Shown here piece by piece: positions 16,246-24,653 of a stretch of 64,000 nucleotides of DNA. This DNA is from Verrucomicrobiota bacterium (GTDB lineage: Bacteria; Verrucomicrobiota; Verrucomicrobiia; Opitutales; Opitutaceae), in the NCBI GenBank assembly GCA_023432225.1, contig JAEYUW010000020.1, positions 62,001 to 126,000 of the forward strand. Reading direction: 5' to 3'. The notes below the pieces were generated by a model, which saw nothing but the letters and a program-made list of their open reading frames with translations, searched no databases and had not been told where the DNA came from. Both the position numbers and the translations under genes were made by a program. Every line of letters starts with the position of its first letter. Positions within the stretch are counted from its first letter, which is position 1.

Positions 16246-17036
16246 AAAAGACGTCGCCGTTGCTCGCTTGGTTGTTACCGGTGATTTCCGGGCTCGTGTT
16301 CGTTGGTCTCTGGTTGCTCGTGAAGCGTGTGTCCGGCGCGAGCGACTGGCTGGTGCCGACACCGGGACAGATTTTCGCCGCCGCGATCCGCGAAAAGGGA
16401 CGGCTGCTGCCGGCGGTCTGGAATACGGCGCAGGGTGCCTTCGGCGGTTTCGCGCTGGCGACGCTGACGGCGATTCTGATGGCGCTCGTGCTGGCGCTGT
16501 CGCGACGTTTGCACGCGGCGCTTTATCCGTGGCTGCTCGTGCTGCAGATGACGCCGGTGATCGTGCTCGCGCCGATCATCCAGTTGTGGATCGGCGTCGG
16601 CATGCCGGGTATCATTACGGTGACTTGGTTGATTTCGTTTTTTCCCATCGTCGCGAACACGACGCAAGGCCTGCTCTCGGCCGACCTGAATCACGTGGCG
16701 CTTTTCCGCATGTGCAATGCGAGCCGCTGGCAGGAGCTGTGGCACCTGCGGATGCCGACGGCGATGCCGCACTTCCTTACCGGCCTGAAGATCGCGGCGG
16801 CGCTCGCCCCGGTCGGTGCGATCTTCGGCGAATATCTCGTCGGCAACGCTTCGGGCGGGTCGGGCGGGCTCGGGTTTCTCGTGTATAGCTACAACACGCA
16901 GATCAAGATCCCGGCTCTCTTCGCGACCGCGCTCACGAGCTGCCTGCTCGGCTTCGCGTTCGTCGCGGCGGTGTCGCTCTTGAACTGGGTGCTGCTGCGT
17001 CACTGGCACGAATCTTTCGAACGTCACGATCACTAA
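16242..17036 (+). CDS. ABC transporter permease, NitT/TauT/ThiX type
   Basis: 264 residues, about six membrane helices, one binding-protein-dependent permease domain. The ATPase-contact loop is FRMCNASRWQELWHLRMPTA, placed as usual after helix 4, followed by GLKIAAALAPVGAIFGEYL, strongly typical of SsuC/ThiX/NitT permeases. ATG overlaps the ATPase stop and the lipoprotein gene begins 2 bases after its end, so the three genes form one operon. Confidence 0.93.
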   Translation: MKKTSPLLAWLLPVISGLVFVGLWLLVKRVSGASDWLVPTPGQIFAAAIREKGRLLPAVWNTAQGAFGGFALATLTAILMALVLALSRRLHAALYPWLLVLQMTPVIVLAPIIQLWIGVGMPGIITVTWLISFFPIVANTTQGLLSADLNHVALFRMCNASRWQELWHLRMPTAMPHFLTGLKIAAALAPVGAIFGEYLVGNASGGSGGLGFLVYSYNTQIKIPALFATALTSCLLGFAFVAAVSLLNWVLLRHWHESFERHDH

Positions 17037-17038
17037 CC

Positions 17039-18040
17039 ATGCGCATCTCCACGCTTCTTCTCGCGCTGCTCGCGGTCGGCCTCCTCGCCGGTTGCGGCAA
17101 GAAAAACGAATCCTCCTCCGTCGCCCCAGGAGCGAACGGTCGCATCAAAATCCGTTTCCAGACCGATTGGTTTCCGCAGCCGGAACATGGCGGCTATTAT
17201 CAGGCCCTCGCGAAAGGCTATTACGCCGAGGAAGGTCTCGACGTGGAGATCGTCCGCGGCGGACCGAACGCGCAGGTGATGGCGAGCGTTGCTACGGGCC
17301 GCGCGCAGATCGGCATGACGAACGGCGACGACACCATCGTCGCGATCGGGCGTGGCGTGCCGCTCAAAATGGTGGCGGCGGAGATGCAGCGCGATGCGCA
17401 GGGCATCCTCTATCACAATGAGAATCCGATCCGCGATCTGCGCGACCTCGATGGCAAGACGATCATGGCCGGCGCTGGCTCGATTTGGCTGCAAGTCGCG
17501 CAAAAGAAACTCGGCATCCGTTTCAATATCCAGCCGCTCGTGGGCGATCTTGGGCGGTTCATGAACGACAAAAAATTCATCCAGCAATGTTTCGTGACGA
17601 ACGAGCCGTTCTTCGTGCGCCAGCGCGGCGCCGATGCGGGAGCGTTGCTGATCGCGCGACCGGGCGAGTATGAACCTTACCGAGTGATCTTCACGAGCGA
17701 GGCGTTTCTCATCGAGAATCCCGAGGCGGTGCGCCGGTTCGTGCGCGCGAGTCTGCGCGGCTGGACCGACTATCTCACCGGCGATCCGACGCCCGGCAAC
17801 GCGCTGATCAAGGAGCTGCGCTCCGACCTGCCGGACGAGTTCTTCGCCTACAGCATCAAGGCGATGAAGGACTACCAGCTCGTGCTCGGCGATCCGGTTC
17901 GCGGCGAGAAGATGGGACAGCTCACGGCGGCGCGCCTGGAGACGCAGATCAAGCTGCTCACCGAACTCGGCTTTCTCGAGCGCCCGCTCACCGTGAAGGA
18001 CGTCGCGACGTTCGAGTTGCTGCCGGCCGAGGTGCGGTGA
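17039..18040 (+). CDS. NMT1/THI5-like periplasmic substrate-binding lipoprotein
   Basis: 333 residues. The lipobox LLAGC at about 14-18 after a hydrophobic signal predicts a lipoprotein. The mature domain is NMT1/THI5-like: the start FQTDWFPQPEHGGYYQALAKG closely follows the ThiY pattern WFPNPxHxxxYVAxxKGY. That suggests import of the thiamine pyrimidine HMP or a similar heterocycle. Sulfonate or nitrile-type ligands are alternatives. No TPP riboswitch was seen upstream of the operon, which weakens the thiamine idea. Third gene of the ABC operon. Confidence 0.85.
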   Translation: MRISTLLLALLAVGLLAGCGKKNESSSVAPGANGRIKIRFQTDWFPQPEHGGYYQALAKGYYAEEGLDVEIVRGGPNAQVMASVATGRAQIGMTNGDDTIVAIGRGVPLKMVAAEMQRDAQGILYHNENPIRDLRDLDGKTIMAGAGSIWLQVAQKKLGIRFNIQPLVGDLGRFMNDKKFIQQCFVTNEPFFVRQRGADAGALLIARPGEYEPYRVIFTSEAFLIENPEAVRRFVRASLRGWTDYLTGDPTPGNALIKELRSDLPDEFFAYSIKAMKDYQLVLGDPVRGEKMGQLTAARLETQIKLLTELGFLERPLTVKDVATFELLPAEVR

Positions 18041-18086
18041 ACGGCGGCTTGTCTTCGCCCGGCAGGCTGCTTCGCTGCTTCTTCGC

Positions 18087-18797
18087 ATGAAAACACGCCT
18101 GCTGACGACCACCGTTTCGACTCTCGCGCTTGCGTTCGCGCTCGCCGGTTGCGGCGACAAGAAAGCAACCGACGCAAAAGGGGCGAAGGGCTTTGAGACA
18201 AACGAGCAGCGCGTCAGCTACGGCATCGGTTATCAAGTGGGCATGAACCTCGTGCGCCAACCGGGCTTGAAACTCGACGAACCTGCGTTTCTCGCCGGCG
18301 TGCAGGACGCGATGGGCGGTCAGAAGGTGCGGATCGATGAGAAGCTGATCCAGGCCGCGTTCGAGGACATGCAGAAGAAGGTTGCTGCGGTGGTCGAGGT
18401 GCAGAGTCGCGAAAACACGCAGAAGGCGAACGAGTTTCTGGCGAAAAACAAAACGCGCAAAGGCGTGAAGACCACCGCGTCGGGTCTGCAATACGAGGTC
18501 ATCAAGAAAGGGTTCTCGTCGACCAAGCCGAAGGCGACTGACAAGGTGCGCGTGCACTATCACGGCACGCTGATCGATGACACGGTCTTTGACTCGTCGG
18601 TGCAGCGCGGGCAGCCGATGGATATTTCGCTGACGCAGGTGGTGCCCGGCTGGGGGGAGGCGCTGCAGCTGATGTCGGTCGGCGACAAGTTCAAGATTTT
18701 CGTGCCGCCGGCGTTGGGCTACGGCTCGCGTCCGGCGGGCAAGATTCCTCCCGGTTCGGCGCTGATTTTCGAAATCGAACTGCTCGGCGTCAACTGA
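18087..18797 (+). CDS. FKBP-type peptidyl-prolyl isomerase lipoprotein (FkpA/Mip-like)
   Basis: 236 residues. Lipobox ALAGCG after the signal peptide. Residues about 35-125 are the helical FKBP dimerisation region (QRVSYGIGYQVGMNL, typical of FKBP_N). Residues 130-236 are the FKBP domain (VRVHYHGTLIDDTVFDSS, VVPGWGEALQLMSVGDK, PPGSALIFEIELLGVN). It catalyses prolyl isomerisation and helps fold envelope proteins. The conserved FDSS and GWxEAL pocket residues are intact. It follows the binding protein by 46 bases, perhaps as an independent unit. Confidence 0.95.
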   Translation: MKTRLLTTTVSTLALAFALAGCGDKKATDAKGAKGFETNEQRVSYGIGYQVGMNLVRQPGLKLDEPAFLAGVQDAMGGQKVRIDEKLIQAAFEDMQKKVAAVVEVQSRENTQKANEFLAKNKTRKGVKTTASGLQYEVIKKGFSSTKPKATDKVRVHYHGTLIDDTVFDSSVQRGQPMDISLTQVVPGWGEALQLMSVGDKFKIFVPPALGYGSRPAGKIPPGSALIFEIELLGVN

Positions 18798-18812
18798 GCG
18801 GGGCGCGCGACC

Positions 18813-19148
18813 ATGGCAGGTGATTCCGGCCAGTGGGCCCGGCGGCTGGGCGAATGCCTTGACGCGCTCGAGCGCGAACAGGTTGGTTCGCCGTGTCCGA
18901 TCGTCGATCACGAGGTGATTGTGCCGCGGGCGGGCGGCGCGGATGATTTCTTCGTGTGGCTGGTGTGTCGTGCGAAAGCGGAGCGGCGGACGTTCGCGGA
19001 TACGGAGCAGGCGCGTTTCGTGTCGGCGCTGAAGAAAAAAATGCTGGCGGCGAATTTCCCGGAATCGGCGGTCGCGTCTCTGACCGTGCGAGTCACGTCG
19101 CGCGAGGAAGTGGACGCGGCGGGTGGGCGGTTTGCGGGGCTGCGGTGA
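18813..19148 (+). CDS. Conserved hypothetical protein, small soluble
   Basis: 111 residues, no signal peptide or membrane segment and no family I recognise. It begins 15 bases after the FKBP gene, so it is probably the last gene of that unit. Two cysteines (SPCPI, LVCRA) and a clear alternation of helix and strand suggest a small folded domain. Codon use and GC are like its neighbours. A repeat cluster follows its stop. Confidence 0.6.
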   Translation: MAGDSGQWARRLGECLDALEREQVGSPCPIVDHEVIVPRAGGADDFFVWLVCRAKAERRTFADTEQARFVSALKKKMLAANFPESAVASLTVRVTSREEVDAAGGRFAGLR

Positions 19149-19183
19149 GAGCGGAGCAGCGCGTGCGCTGGGATCGGAGGCAA

Positions 19184-19204
19184 GTTGCGCGCCAGCGCGC
19201 AACC
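19184..19204. repeat. Short palindrome, GTTGCGCG family
   Basis: GTTGCGCG-CCAG-CGCGCAAC. The same palindrome type occurs at 43627 and 62087, in each case next to another extragenic palindrome. Confidence 0.6.
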
Positions 19205-19241
19205 GACAATGCGGCAGGCATGGCCGCGGCTCTCTGCAAGT

Positions 19242-19333
19242 TGTAGGGCTCGACCTTGTGTCGAGCCTGATGCGGCAAATGCCACCAGCGTGCTTCTACA
19301 TGAAAGAGGCCTCACACAAGGTGAGGCCCTACA
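19242..19333 (+). repeat. REPIN-like element, TGTAGGGCTCGAC family (copy 1)
   Basis: Ends are TGTAGGG and CCCTACA. Two hairpins: GGCTCGACCTTGTGTCGAGC on the left, and on the right GGCCTCACACAAGGTGAGGC. The arms equal those at 45158-45246 read in reverse complement, whereas the spacer between the hairpins differs. Confidence 0.85.
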
Positions 19334-19372
19334 GCAGGCAGGCGTCGGCTGTTGCGAGTCGCGGCTGCGAAC

Positions 19373-20728
19373 TCAGACGAGCTCCTTGAGCAGGATCTTC
19401 GAGTTGCGGCCGCTTTCCTCGTAGGCTTTCAGGCGCGACTCGGGCAGCGCCTCCTTGTCGGCTTCGACGAAGCCGCAGACGGAGGTGAAGAAGGTGAACG
19501 CCTGGGTCGAGAGCGCGAGGACGGCCTTGGCGCCGCGCTCCTTGGCGAGCTTCAGGCCGAACTCGATCATCTTTCGACCAACACCGCGGTGGTGGTAGAA
19601 CGGCATCACATAGACGGAGCCGATCTCGGCGCGGTCGGGCTGGTCGGGGTAGATCGTGACCGAGGCGCACGCGATGATGTTCTCGTCGATTTCGAAAACG
19701 TAGAAATTCTCGATGTTCTTTTCGATGGCCTGTTGCGTGCGGAAAACGAGTTCCTCGCGCTTCACGGCGGAGCGCGTGAGATTGTAGATCGCGCGGACGT
19801 CGCGCTTCGTCGCGAGGCGGATCGATTGGTATTCGTTGCCGTGGATGAGCGTGCCGACGCCTTCGTTGGAGAAAATTTCCGTCAGCAGACCGTCGATCAT
19901 GCGGCCATCGAGCAGGTGCACGCGGGGCGTGCCGGTCTCGATGGCTTTGACGGCGTGCGCGGCTTTCGAGCGCATCGCTTCGTTGATCGACTCGGGGCTC
20001 TTCGCAAGCAGCTCGCGCACGGTATCGACGTTGATCTGCTGCTTGAACGTGCCGTCGATCTCGAGGCCGCGATTGGGCGTGAAGAAGATGATCTTGGTCG
20101 CCTGCAGCGACTCGGCGAGTTCGGCGGCGAGCAGGTCGGAGTTCACCCGCAGCGGTCGGCCGTCGCGGTCGAACGCGATCGGGTTCACCAGCGGCACGAC
20201 GCCGGAGCTGATGAGCTGGAGGAGAAATTCCTTGTCGATGCGATCGACGCGGCCGGTGAACTGGTGATCGATGCCGCGTAAGATGCCGAGCGGGGCGGAG
20301 CGGACGGCGTTGGTGAGGGCGGCCTTGAGGTTGTTCTGCGAGAGTTCCTCAAGCACGAGGTGCGTGACTCGGCCCGCGGCGCGAATGGCGAGGTCGAGCG
20401 TCGCGGCGTCGGTGACGCCGGTGCCGCCCGCGTCGGTGATCGCGACTTTGCGCAAGACGGAGAGTTCCTCGATCTGTCGGCCGATGCCATGGACGATCAC
20501 GACCTTGATGCCGAGCGAGCGGAGCACGGCGACGTCGAGGAGGATGTTGCCGAAGTTTTCGTCGGCGACGATGGCGCCGTCGATGGCCAGAATGAAAATC
20601 TGGTCCTGATAACGCGGGACGTATTTCAGGATACCGCGGAGATCGGTGGGCTTGATATCGGCGCCGATGGACATTTTTTCGAGACGGAGTTCTTCGGGCA
20701 TCGCGCCCGGCGCGTCAATAGCGCGCAT
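19373..20728 (-). CDS. argA: N-acetylglutamate synthase (amino-acid kinase + GNAT)
   Basis: About 451 residues. The first 300 form an amino-acid-kinase-like domain (QIFILAIDGAIVADENFGN, VVIVHGIGRQI) and the last 145 a GNAT acetyltransferase (AEIGSVYVMPFYHHRGVGRK contains the acetyl-CoA pyrophosphate loop HHRGVGRK). This is the classical ArgA architecture and the first step of arginine synthesis. I chose ATG 20728, which has GGAGA just upstream and avoids overlap with the preceding gene; an ATG at 20782 is also in frame. The kinase-like domain normally binds feedback-inhibitory arginine. Confidence 0.92.
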   Translation of the reverse strand: MRAIDAPGAMPEELRLEKMSIGADIKPTDLRGILKYVPRYQDQIFILAIDGAIVADENFGNILLDVAVLRSLGIKVVIVHGIGRQIEELSVLRKVAITDAGGTGVTDAATLDLAIRAAGRVTHLVLEELSQNNLKAALTNAVRSAPLGILRGIDHQFTGRVDRIDKEFLLQLISSGVVPLVNPIAFDRDGRPLRVNSDLLAAELAESLQATKIIFFTPNRGLEIDGTFKQQINVDTVRELLAKSPESINEAMRSKAAHAVKAIETGTPRVHLLDGRMIDGLLTEIFSNEGVGTLIHGNEYQSIRLATKRDVRAIYNLTRSAVKREELVFRTQQAIEKNIENFYVFEIDENIIACASVTIYPDQPDRAEIGSVYVMPFYHHRGVGRKMIEFGLKLAKERGAKAVLALSTQAFTFFTSVCGFVEADKEALPESRLKAYEESGRNSKILLKELV

Positions 20729-20760
20729 GGTCTCCGTCGCGGTATCGCGTGTCGGCGATC

Positions 20761-21381
20761 TCAGCGCACGCTGAACGTCCATTGCGCGGCCGGACCTTTC
20801 GCGGCGAGGCGAATGGTGTAGCGTCCGGGCGCGAGGCGGTCAGTCGGGAGGCTGGCGCAATAGTCGGCGTCTTCCCAGCGGCTGAGGAGTTTGTTGGGCA
20901 ACTTTTCGAGCGTGGGGATGAGCACGATCTCGTTGCCGCGGAGCAACGCCTCCAAGTGACCGACTTGGTAATTCTGATCCGTGAGGCTGGCGGTGAAGAA
21001 CACGGAGTAGGTGGCGCCGTGGGTCGCATCAGTCGGGGCGGTGACTTTGTCGATCGTCGTGAGGAGGCGCGGTCTCTCGGCGAAGGACGCTTCGAGTTCG
21101 GTGCCGAGACCGGCGCCGCCGCGGGAGACCGAGGCGGCCATGCTGAAGCCGGGTTTGCTGGCCGGGCGCGTGAGTTCGACGGGCAGTTTCTGCCAGCCGG
21201 CGTTGAGCAAGCGCGCGGTGGTGGCGCGCTTGTTCATGTCCTCGTAAGGGCGGAAAGCCGGGCCGGGTTTCCGATAAAAGAGGTTCACGAGCGTGTAGCC
21301 GGCGACGAAGAGCACGATGGCGAGCACGATCCATTTCATGGACCAAGGCTTCGGGGCGGGACGGTTGCGCGCGGCGCTCAT
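20761..21381 (-). CDS. Membrane-anchored protein of unknown function
   Basis: 206 residues from ATG 21381. One N-terminal transmembrane helix (WIVLAIVLFVAGYTLVNLF) after a short basic tail, then about 165 residues with a beta-rich periplasmic character and no domain I recognise. It ends 32 bases before argA on the same strand and may be co-transcribed with it. The open frame extends upstream to 21705, but that part overlaps proS and looks non-coding. Confidence 0.65.
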   Translation of the reverse strand: MSAARNRPAPKPWSMKWIVLAIVLFVAGYTLVNLFYRKPGPAFRPYEDMNKRATTARLLNAGWQKLPVELTRPASKPGFSMAASVSRGGAGLGTELEASFAERPRLLTTIDKVTAPTDATHGATYSVFFTASLTDQNYQVGHLEALLRGNEIVLIPTLEKLPNKLLSRWEDADYCASLPTDRLAPGRYTIRLAAKGPAAQWTFSVR

Positions 21382-21445
21382 TAGCGTGCGAGCAAAGCAT
21401 GCAGGGCGGCGGGGACAAGCGGGGAGTGCGTTTCGCGGGTCGTGG

Positions 21446-21491
21446 GCGTTACGCCCCGACGTTGCGCGAACGAAGCGTCGGGGCGTAACGC
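21446..21491. repeat. Perfect 16-bp inverted repeat upstream of proS
   Basis: Arms GCGTTACGCCCCGACG and CGTCGGGGCGTAACGC are exact complements, separated by a 14-base loop. It is intergenic between divergent genes. It could be another extragenic palindrome or a leader hairpin of proS. Confidence 0.7.
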
Positions 21492-21601
21492 TTCCTCCCA
21501 CCAACTCAGCGCGCGCCTGACGTGGAGAACGCACACCGACTCGGCCCGCTCTGAAATTCCATTGCGCGGGGGCGGCGGAATCGCTTCCTTGACGACTTCC
21601 C

Positions 21602-23392
21602 ATGAAGAAGTGGTCCCAGACTTTCATTCCCACGCTCAAAGAGAGCCCGGCGGACGCCGAGATCGCCTCGCACAAGCTGCTCGTGCGCGCCGGCCTCGTG
21701 CGCAAGCTCGGCGGCGGTCTCTACACGTTCATGCCGGCGGGGCTGCGCGTGATGCAGAAGATCTCGCAGATCTGCCGCGAGGAGATGGAGCGGGCGCGTC
21801 CGGAGAACGAACGCGGCGGTGCGATCGAAGTCTGGATGCCGCACGTGCATCCCGCGGAATTGTGGGAGGAAGGTCCGCGCTGGAATGCGGCGCGCGAAAT
21901 CATGTTCCGCGTCGACCATGCCGGCGCGGGCAAGGGCCGCAGCAAGGAGCCGGAGTTTGTTCTCGGACCGACGCACGAGGAAGTCATCACGCCGCTGGTG
22001 AAGACCGAGATCACGAGCTACCGCGACTTGCCGAAGAATTTTTATCAGATCTCCACGAAATTCCGGAACGAGATCCGGCCGCGCTACGGCCTGATGCGGG
22101 CGCGCGAATTCGTGATGATGGACGCGTATTCCTTCGACGCGACAGACGAGGGCGCGATCAAGAGCTACCTCGCGATGAAGGCTGCCTACGAAGCGTTCTT
22201 CAAGCGCCTCGGCATCGTCGCGATCGCGGTCGAGGCCGACACCGGCGTCATGGGCGGCAGCTTCTCGCACGAGTTCATGGTGCCCGCCGAGATCGGTGAT
22301 GACGACGTGATCTACAACGAGGAGAGCGGCTACGCGGCGAATCGCGAGAAAGCCACCAGCGCGCTCGTGCCCGTGGATCTCGCGGATGCGGCGCCGACGG
22401 GGGCCATTGAGGAATTTGCCACGCCCGGCGTCGTCACGATCGCTGCGCTCGAAGCCGCGCCTTACTCGGTGCCGGCCGACCAGCAGTTCAAGACGCTCGT
22501 GTTCGTGGGCGACGGCAAGCCGTTCGTCGTGATCGTGCGCGGCTGCGACGATGTCGAAGAGGCGAAGCTCGGCGCGCTCGGTTTCCAGCTGTGGCGTCCG
22601 GCCACGCCGGAAGAAATCGAGCCCGTGCTGGGCGCGAAGCCCGGTTCGCTCGGTGCGGTCAAGGGCACGATCAAGAATCCGTCCGCGCTCGCGGGCGTGT
22701 TTGCCGATCACGCCATCCGCCTCGTCGGCAACGGCACGACCGGTGCGAACAAGGACGGTTTCCACCTGCGGAACGTCAATGTCTCGCGCGATCTCGCGAT
22801 CACCAAGTTCGGCGACTTCCGTCGCGTGCGCGTCGGCGAACCCGACGTGAAGTCGGGCAAGCCGCTGAAGGCGCGCCGCGGCATCGAGGTCGGCCACATC
22901 TTCAAGCTCGGCACGAAATACTCCGAGAAGTTCAACGCCGTCTACACCGACGACAAGAAGCAGTCGCACCACATGGTGATGGGCTGCTATGGCATCGGCG
23001 TGAGCCGCACGCTGCAGGCGATCATCGAGCAGTCGAACGACGGCGATGGCATCATCTGGCCTTGGACGGTCGCGCCATGGCAGGTCGTGGTCACCAATCT
23101 CGACCCGCAGGATGCGACCGCGAGCGGTGTCGCTGAAAAGCTCGCTGCGGCCGCGGAAGCCGCAGGCGCGGATGTGCTGATCGATGATCGCGCGGAGCGT
23201 CCGGGCGTTAAGTTCAAGGACGCCGACCTGCTCGGTTTCCCGCTGCGCCTCACCGTCGGTGGCAAGGGCCTCAAGGAAGGCGTCATCGAAATGAAATGGC
23301 GCGCCGAGAAGGACGTGAAGAAGGTTCCGCTCGCCGAAGCCGAGGCGGTCATCGCTGCTGCGGTTCGCGCTGCGGGCGCGCCCAAGGCGTGA
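21602..23392 (+). CDS. proS: Prolyl-tRNA synthetase (bacterial type with editing domain)
   Basis: 596 residues with a class II core: motif 1 region (VRKLGGGLYTFMPAGLRV), TxE loop LGPTHEEVITPLV, motif 2 FRNEIRPRYGLMRAREFVMMD, and motif 3 region MGCYGIGVSRTLQAI. A YbaK-like editing insertion occupies about 230-390 (GTTGANKDGFHLRNVNVSRD lies at its end). The C-terminal anticodon-binding domain is VVVTNLDPQD onward. It charges tRNA-Pro and edits mis-acylated alanine. Length is slightly longer than the E. coli enzyme. Confidence 0.97.
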   Translation: MKKWSQTFIPTLKESPADAEIASHKLLVRAGLVRKLGGGLYTFMPAGLRVMQKISQICREEMERARPENERGGAIEVWMPHVHPAELWEEGPRWNAAREIMFRVDHAGAGKGRSKEPEFVLGPTHEEVITPLVKTEITSYRDLPKNFYQISTKFRNEIRPRYGLMRAREFVMMDAYSFDATDEGAIKSYLAMKAAYEAFFKRLGIVAIAVEADTGVMGGSFSHEFMVPAEIGDDDVIYNEESGYAANREKATSALVPVDLADAAPTGAIEEFATPGVVTIAALEAAPYSVPADQQFKTLVFVGDGKPFVVIVRGCDDVEEAKLGALGFQLWRPATPEEIEPVLGAKPGSLGAVKGTIKNPSALAGVFADHAIRLVGNGTTGANKDGFHLRNVNVSRDLAITKFGDFRRVRVGEPDVKSGKPLKARRGIEVGHIFKLGTKYSEKFNAVYTDDKKQSHHMVMGCYGIGVSRTLQAIIEQSNDGDGIIWPWTVAPWQVVVTNLDPQDATASGVAEKLAAAAEAAGADVLIDDRAERPGVKFKDADLLGFPLRLTVGGKGLKEGVIEMKWRAEKDVKKVPLAEAEAVIAAAVRAAGAPKA

Positions 23393-23429
23393 GGCAACGA
23401 GCGATCGCGCGGGAGTCGCAGCCCTTGGG

Positions 23430-23456
23430 GTAGGGCCGGTCGAAGACTGGCCCTAC
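23430..23456. repeat. Single-hairpin palindrome, GTAGGG family
   Basis: GTAGGGCCGGT-loop-ACTGGCCCTAC in the proS-clpS gap. It is a half-size version of the two-hairpin elements. Confidence 0.75.
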
Positions 23457-23505
23457 TGACGGACGCTGACCTCGCGCTGGCATTCTTTCCGCTTCTGACT
23501 TTGCT

Positions 23506-23808
23506 GTGCCCGTGGCCACGAAAACCTTCACGACACCCGCGCTTGCGACCGAGACCGACACGCGTCTCCAGGACGCCTGGCGCGTGGTCGTGCTGAATGA
23601 CCCGGTCAACCTGATGTCGTATGTCGTCATGGTTTTCAAAAGGGTCTTCGGCTACGACGACGTGAAGGCGCGCAAGCACATGCTTGAAGTGCACGAGCAG
23701 GGCCGCTCCGTGCTCTGGATCGGCAATCGCGAGGCGGCCGAAGCCTACGTCTTCACGCTGCAACAATGGCATCTCTCCGCGGTGCTCGAGACCAATGAAA
23801 CGAGTTGA
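23506..23808 (+). CDS. clpS: ATP-dependent Clp protease adaptor ClpS
   Basis: 100 residues from a GTG (a second GTG lies two codons on). The ClpS core is clear: WRVVVLNDPVNLMSYVVMVF holds the N-degron pocket Asn-Asp, followed by HMLEVHEQGRSVLWIGNREAAE and the final helix. ClpS delivers N-end-rule substrates to ClpAP. clpA is not in the window. It overlaps the following gene by 14 bases, so the two are translationally linked. Confidence 0.95.
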   Translation: MPVATKTFTTPALATETDTRLQDAWRVVVLNDPVNLMSYVVMVFKRVFGYDDVKARKHMLEVHEQGRSVLWIGNREAAEAYVFTLQQWHLSAVLETNETS

Positions 23809-24247
23809 GGTCAAACTGAACCTCGATGCCGTCGCGCCGTTGCTCGACGTGATGAAAGCGACGGCCGACCAGCTGGAGCCGACGCTCGCGATCGATCCGC
23901 AGGTGCCCGATGAGGAGTTTGCGGACACGTGGAAACAGGAGTTGCTCGCCGGGCAGTCGAGCGACCTCGCAGTTCTGCTGGGCCTGTTCGACTCCGAGTT
24001 TTTCGCGACGGGTGTCATCGCCCTCGATCCGAGCAACGCGGAGCCGATCCTGCGTGCGTGCGCAGCGATCCGCCTGAAGTTGCGGGATGAGTTTTTCAAG
24101 GACCTCGAAGAGGAGCATCTCGAGGCGGGCGACATTGATGTCGACAATTTCGCCGAGCCGCTGCGCCGGGCGTTTGCGGCTTATGTTTTTCTCGCGACAC
24201 TGCAGGAGGTGATCGTGCAGCACCTCGATCCGACGGTGTTGGAGTGA
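23795..24247 (+). CDS. ClpS-linked protein, possibly DUF2017-like
   Basis: 150 residues from ATG 23795, inside the end of clpS. An all-helical, acidic protein with no signal. In actinobacteria a DUF2017 protein directly follows clpS, and the spacing of helices here (FADTWKQELLAGQSSDLAVL, then AAIRLKLRDEFFKDLEEEHL) is reminiscent of it. The family link is tentative, but the coupling with clpS is seen directly. A role in N-degron proteolysis is inferred. Confidence 0.65.
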   Translation: MKRVEVKLNLDAVAPLLDVMKATADQLEPTLAIDPQVPDEEFADTWKQELLAGQSSDLAVLLGLFDSEFFATGVIALDPSNAEPILRACAAIRLKLRDEFFKDLEEEHLEAGDIDVDNFAEPLRRAFAAYVFLATLQEVIVQHLDPTVLE

Positions 24248-24253
24248 GGGGAG

Positions 24254-24274
24254 GGCGGACCGCCTCGGTCCGCC
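24254..24274. terminator. Hairpin after clpS operon (terminator-like, no U-run)
   Basis: GGCGGACCG-CCT-CGGTCCGCC starts 7 bases after the stop of the ClpS partner gene. The stem is perfect, but no T-tract follows, so intrinsic termination is uncertain; it may protect the 3' end. Confidence 0.4.
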
Positions 24275-24408
24275 GAGAGCGTGATGTCCTCTGCGCGGCG
24301 CACCGGGCCGGTGCGCCCGACCGCTGCACCAGCGGGCCGCTTCAATTGTGGTGCGATCCGAGTGCGTCCCGGCTGGAATTTTCGCGGGAAATTCCGCCCT
24401 ATTCGCAT

Positions 24409-24436
24409 TTGACGGAGGGGGTGTCGGGACTACGGT
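24409..24436 (+). promoter_or_regulatory. Housekeeping promoter of 6S RNA gene
   Basis: TTGACG (24409-24414), a 16-base spacer, then TACGGT (24431-24436). The predicted start, about 7-8 bases further, coincides with the first base of the 6S closing stem at 24444. Confidence 0.6.
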
Positions 24437-24443
24437 CGTCCGC

Positions 24444-24624
24444 GACACTCTGCAGTGTTCGAGGTGTCTCGAATTCGCTCTTTGCCTTTGATACCATTTG
24501 GGAGCCGCCAAGCGGCACGCGGATGCCAGGCCGTAAACCGGAAGGCAGAAGCGTGCCAGGTGGTGCCCACCTTAACCTAGAAGGTTTTGGAGCCACAGTA
24601 GACATACGGCACAGGCGGAGTGTC
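24444..24624 (+). ncRNA. ssrS: 6S RNA
   Basis: About 181 nt that fold as 6S RNA, which binds the RNA polymerase active site as a promoter mimic and releases it by product-RNA synthesis. Seen: closing stem GACACTCTGC (24444-24453) with GCGGAGTGTC (24615-24624); a second short stem GTGTCT with AGACAT; a large central bubble; a long apical arm including GGCACGC (24514-24520) with GCGTGCC (24551-24557), GCCGCC with GGTGGT and TGGG with CCCA. The 3' bubble strand holds a small AACC-TAGAA-GGTT hairpin at the place where E. coli 6S has one (E. coli CACCTTGAACC, here CACCTTAACC). Size, position of elements and promoter all agree. Ends may differ by a few bases; ATTCTCCTTTT follows. Confidence 0.85.
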
Positions 24625-24653
24625 ATTCTCCTTTTCCCCACGCACACACACAC

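Noticed and set aside
24521..24560. Possible SRP RNA because of CCGGAAGG
   Set aside because: The flanking GTCAG and AGCAG of the SRP domain IV loop are missing, and the whole region folds as 6S RNA.
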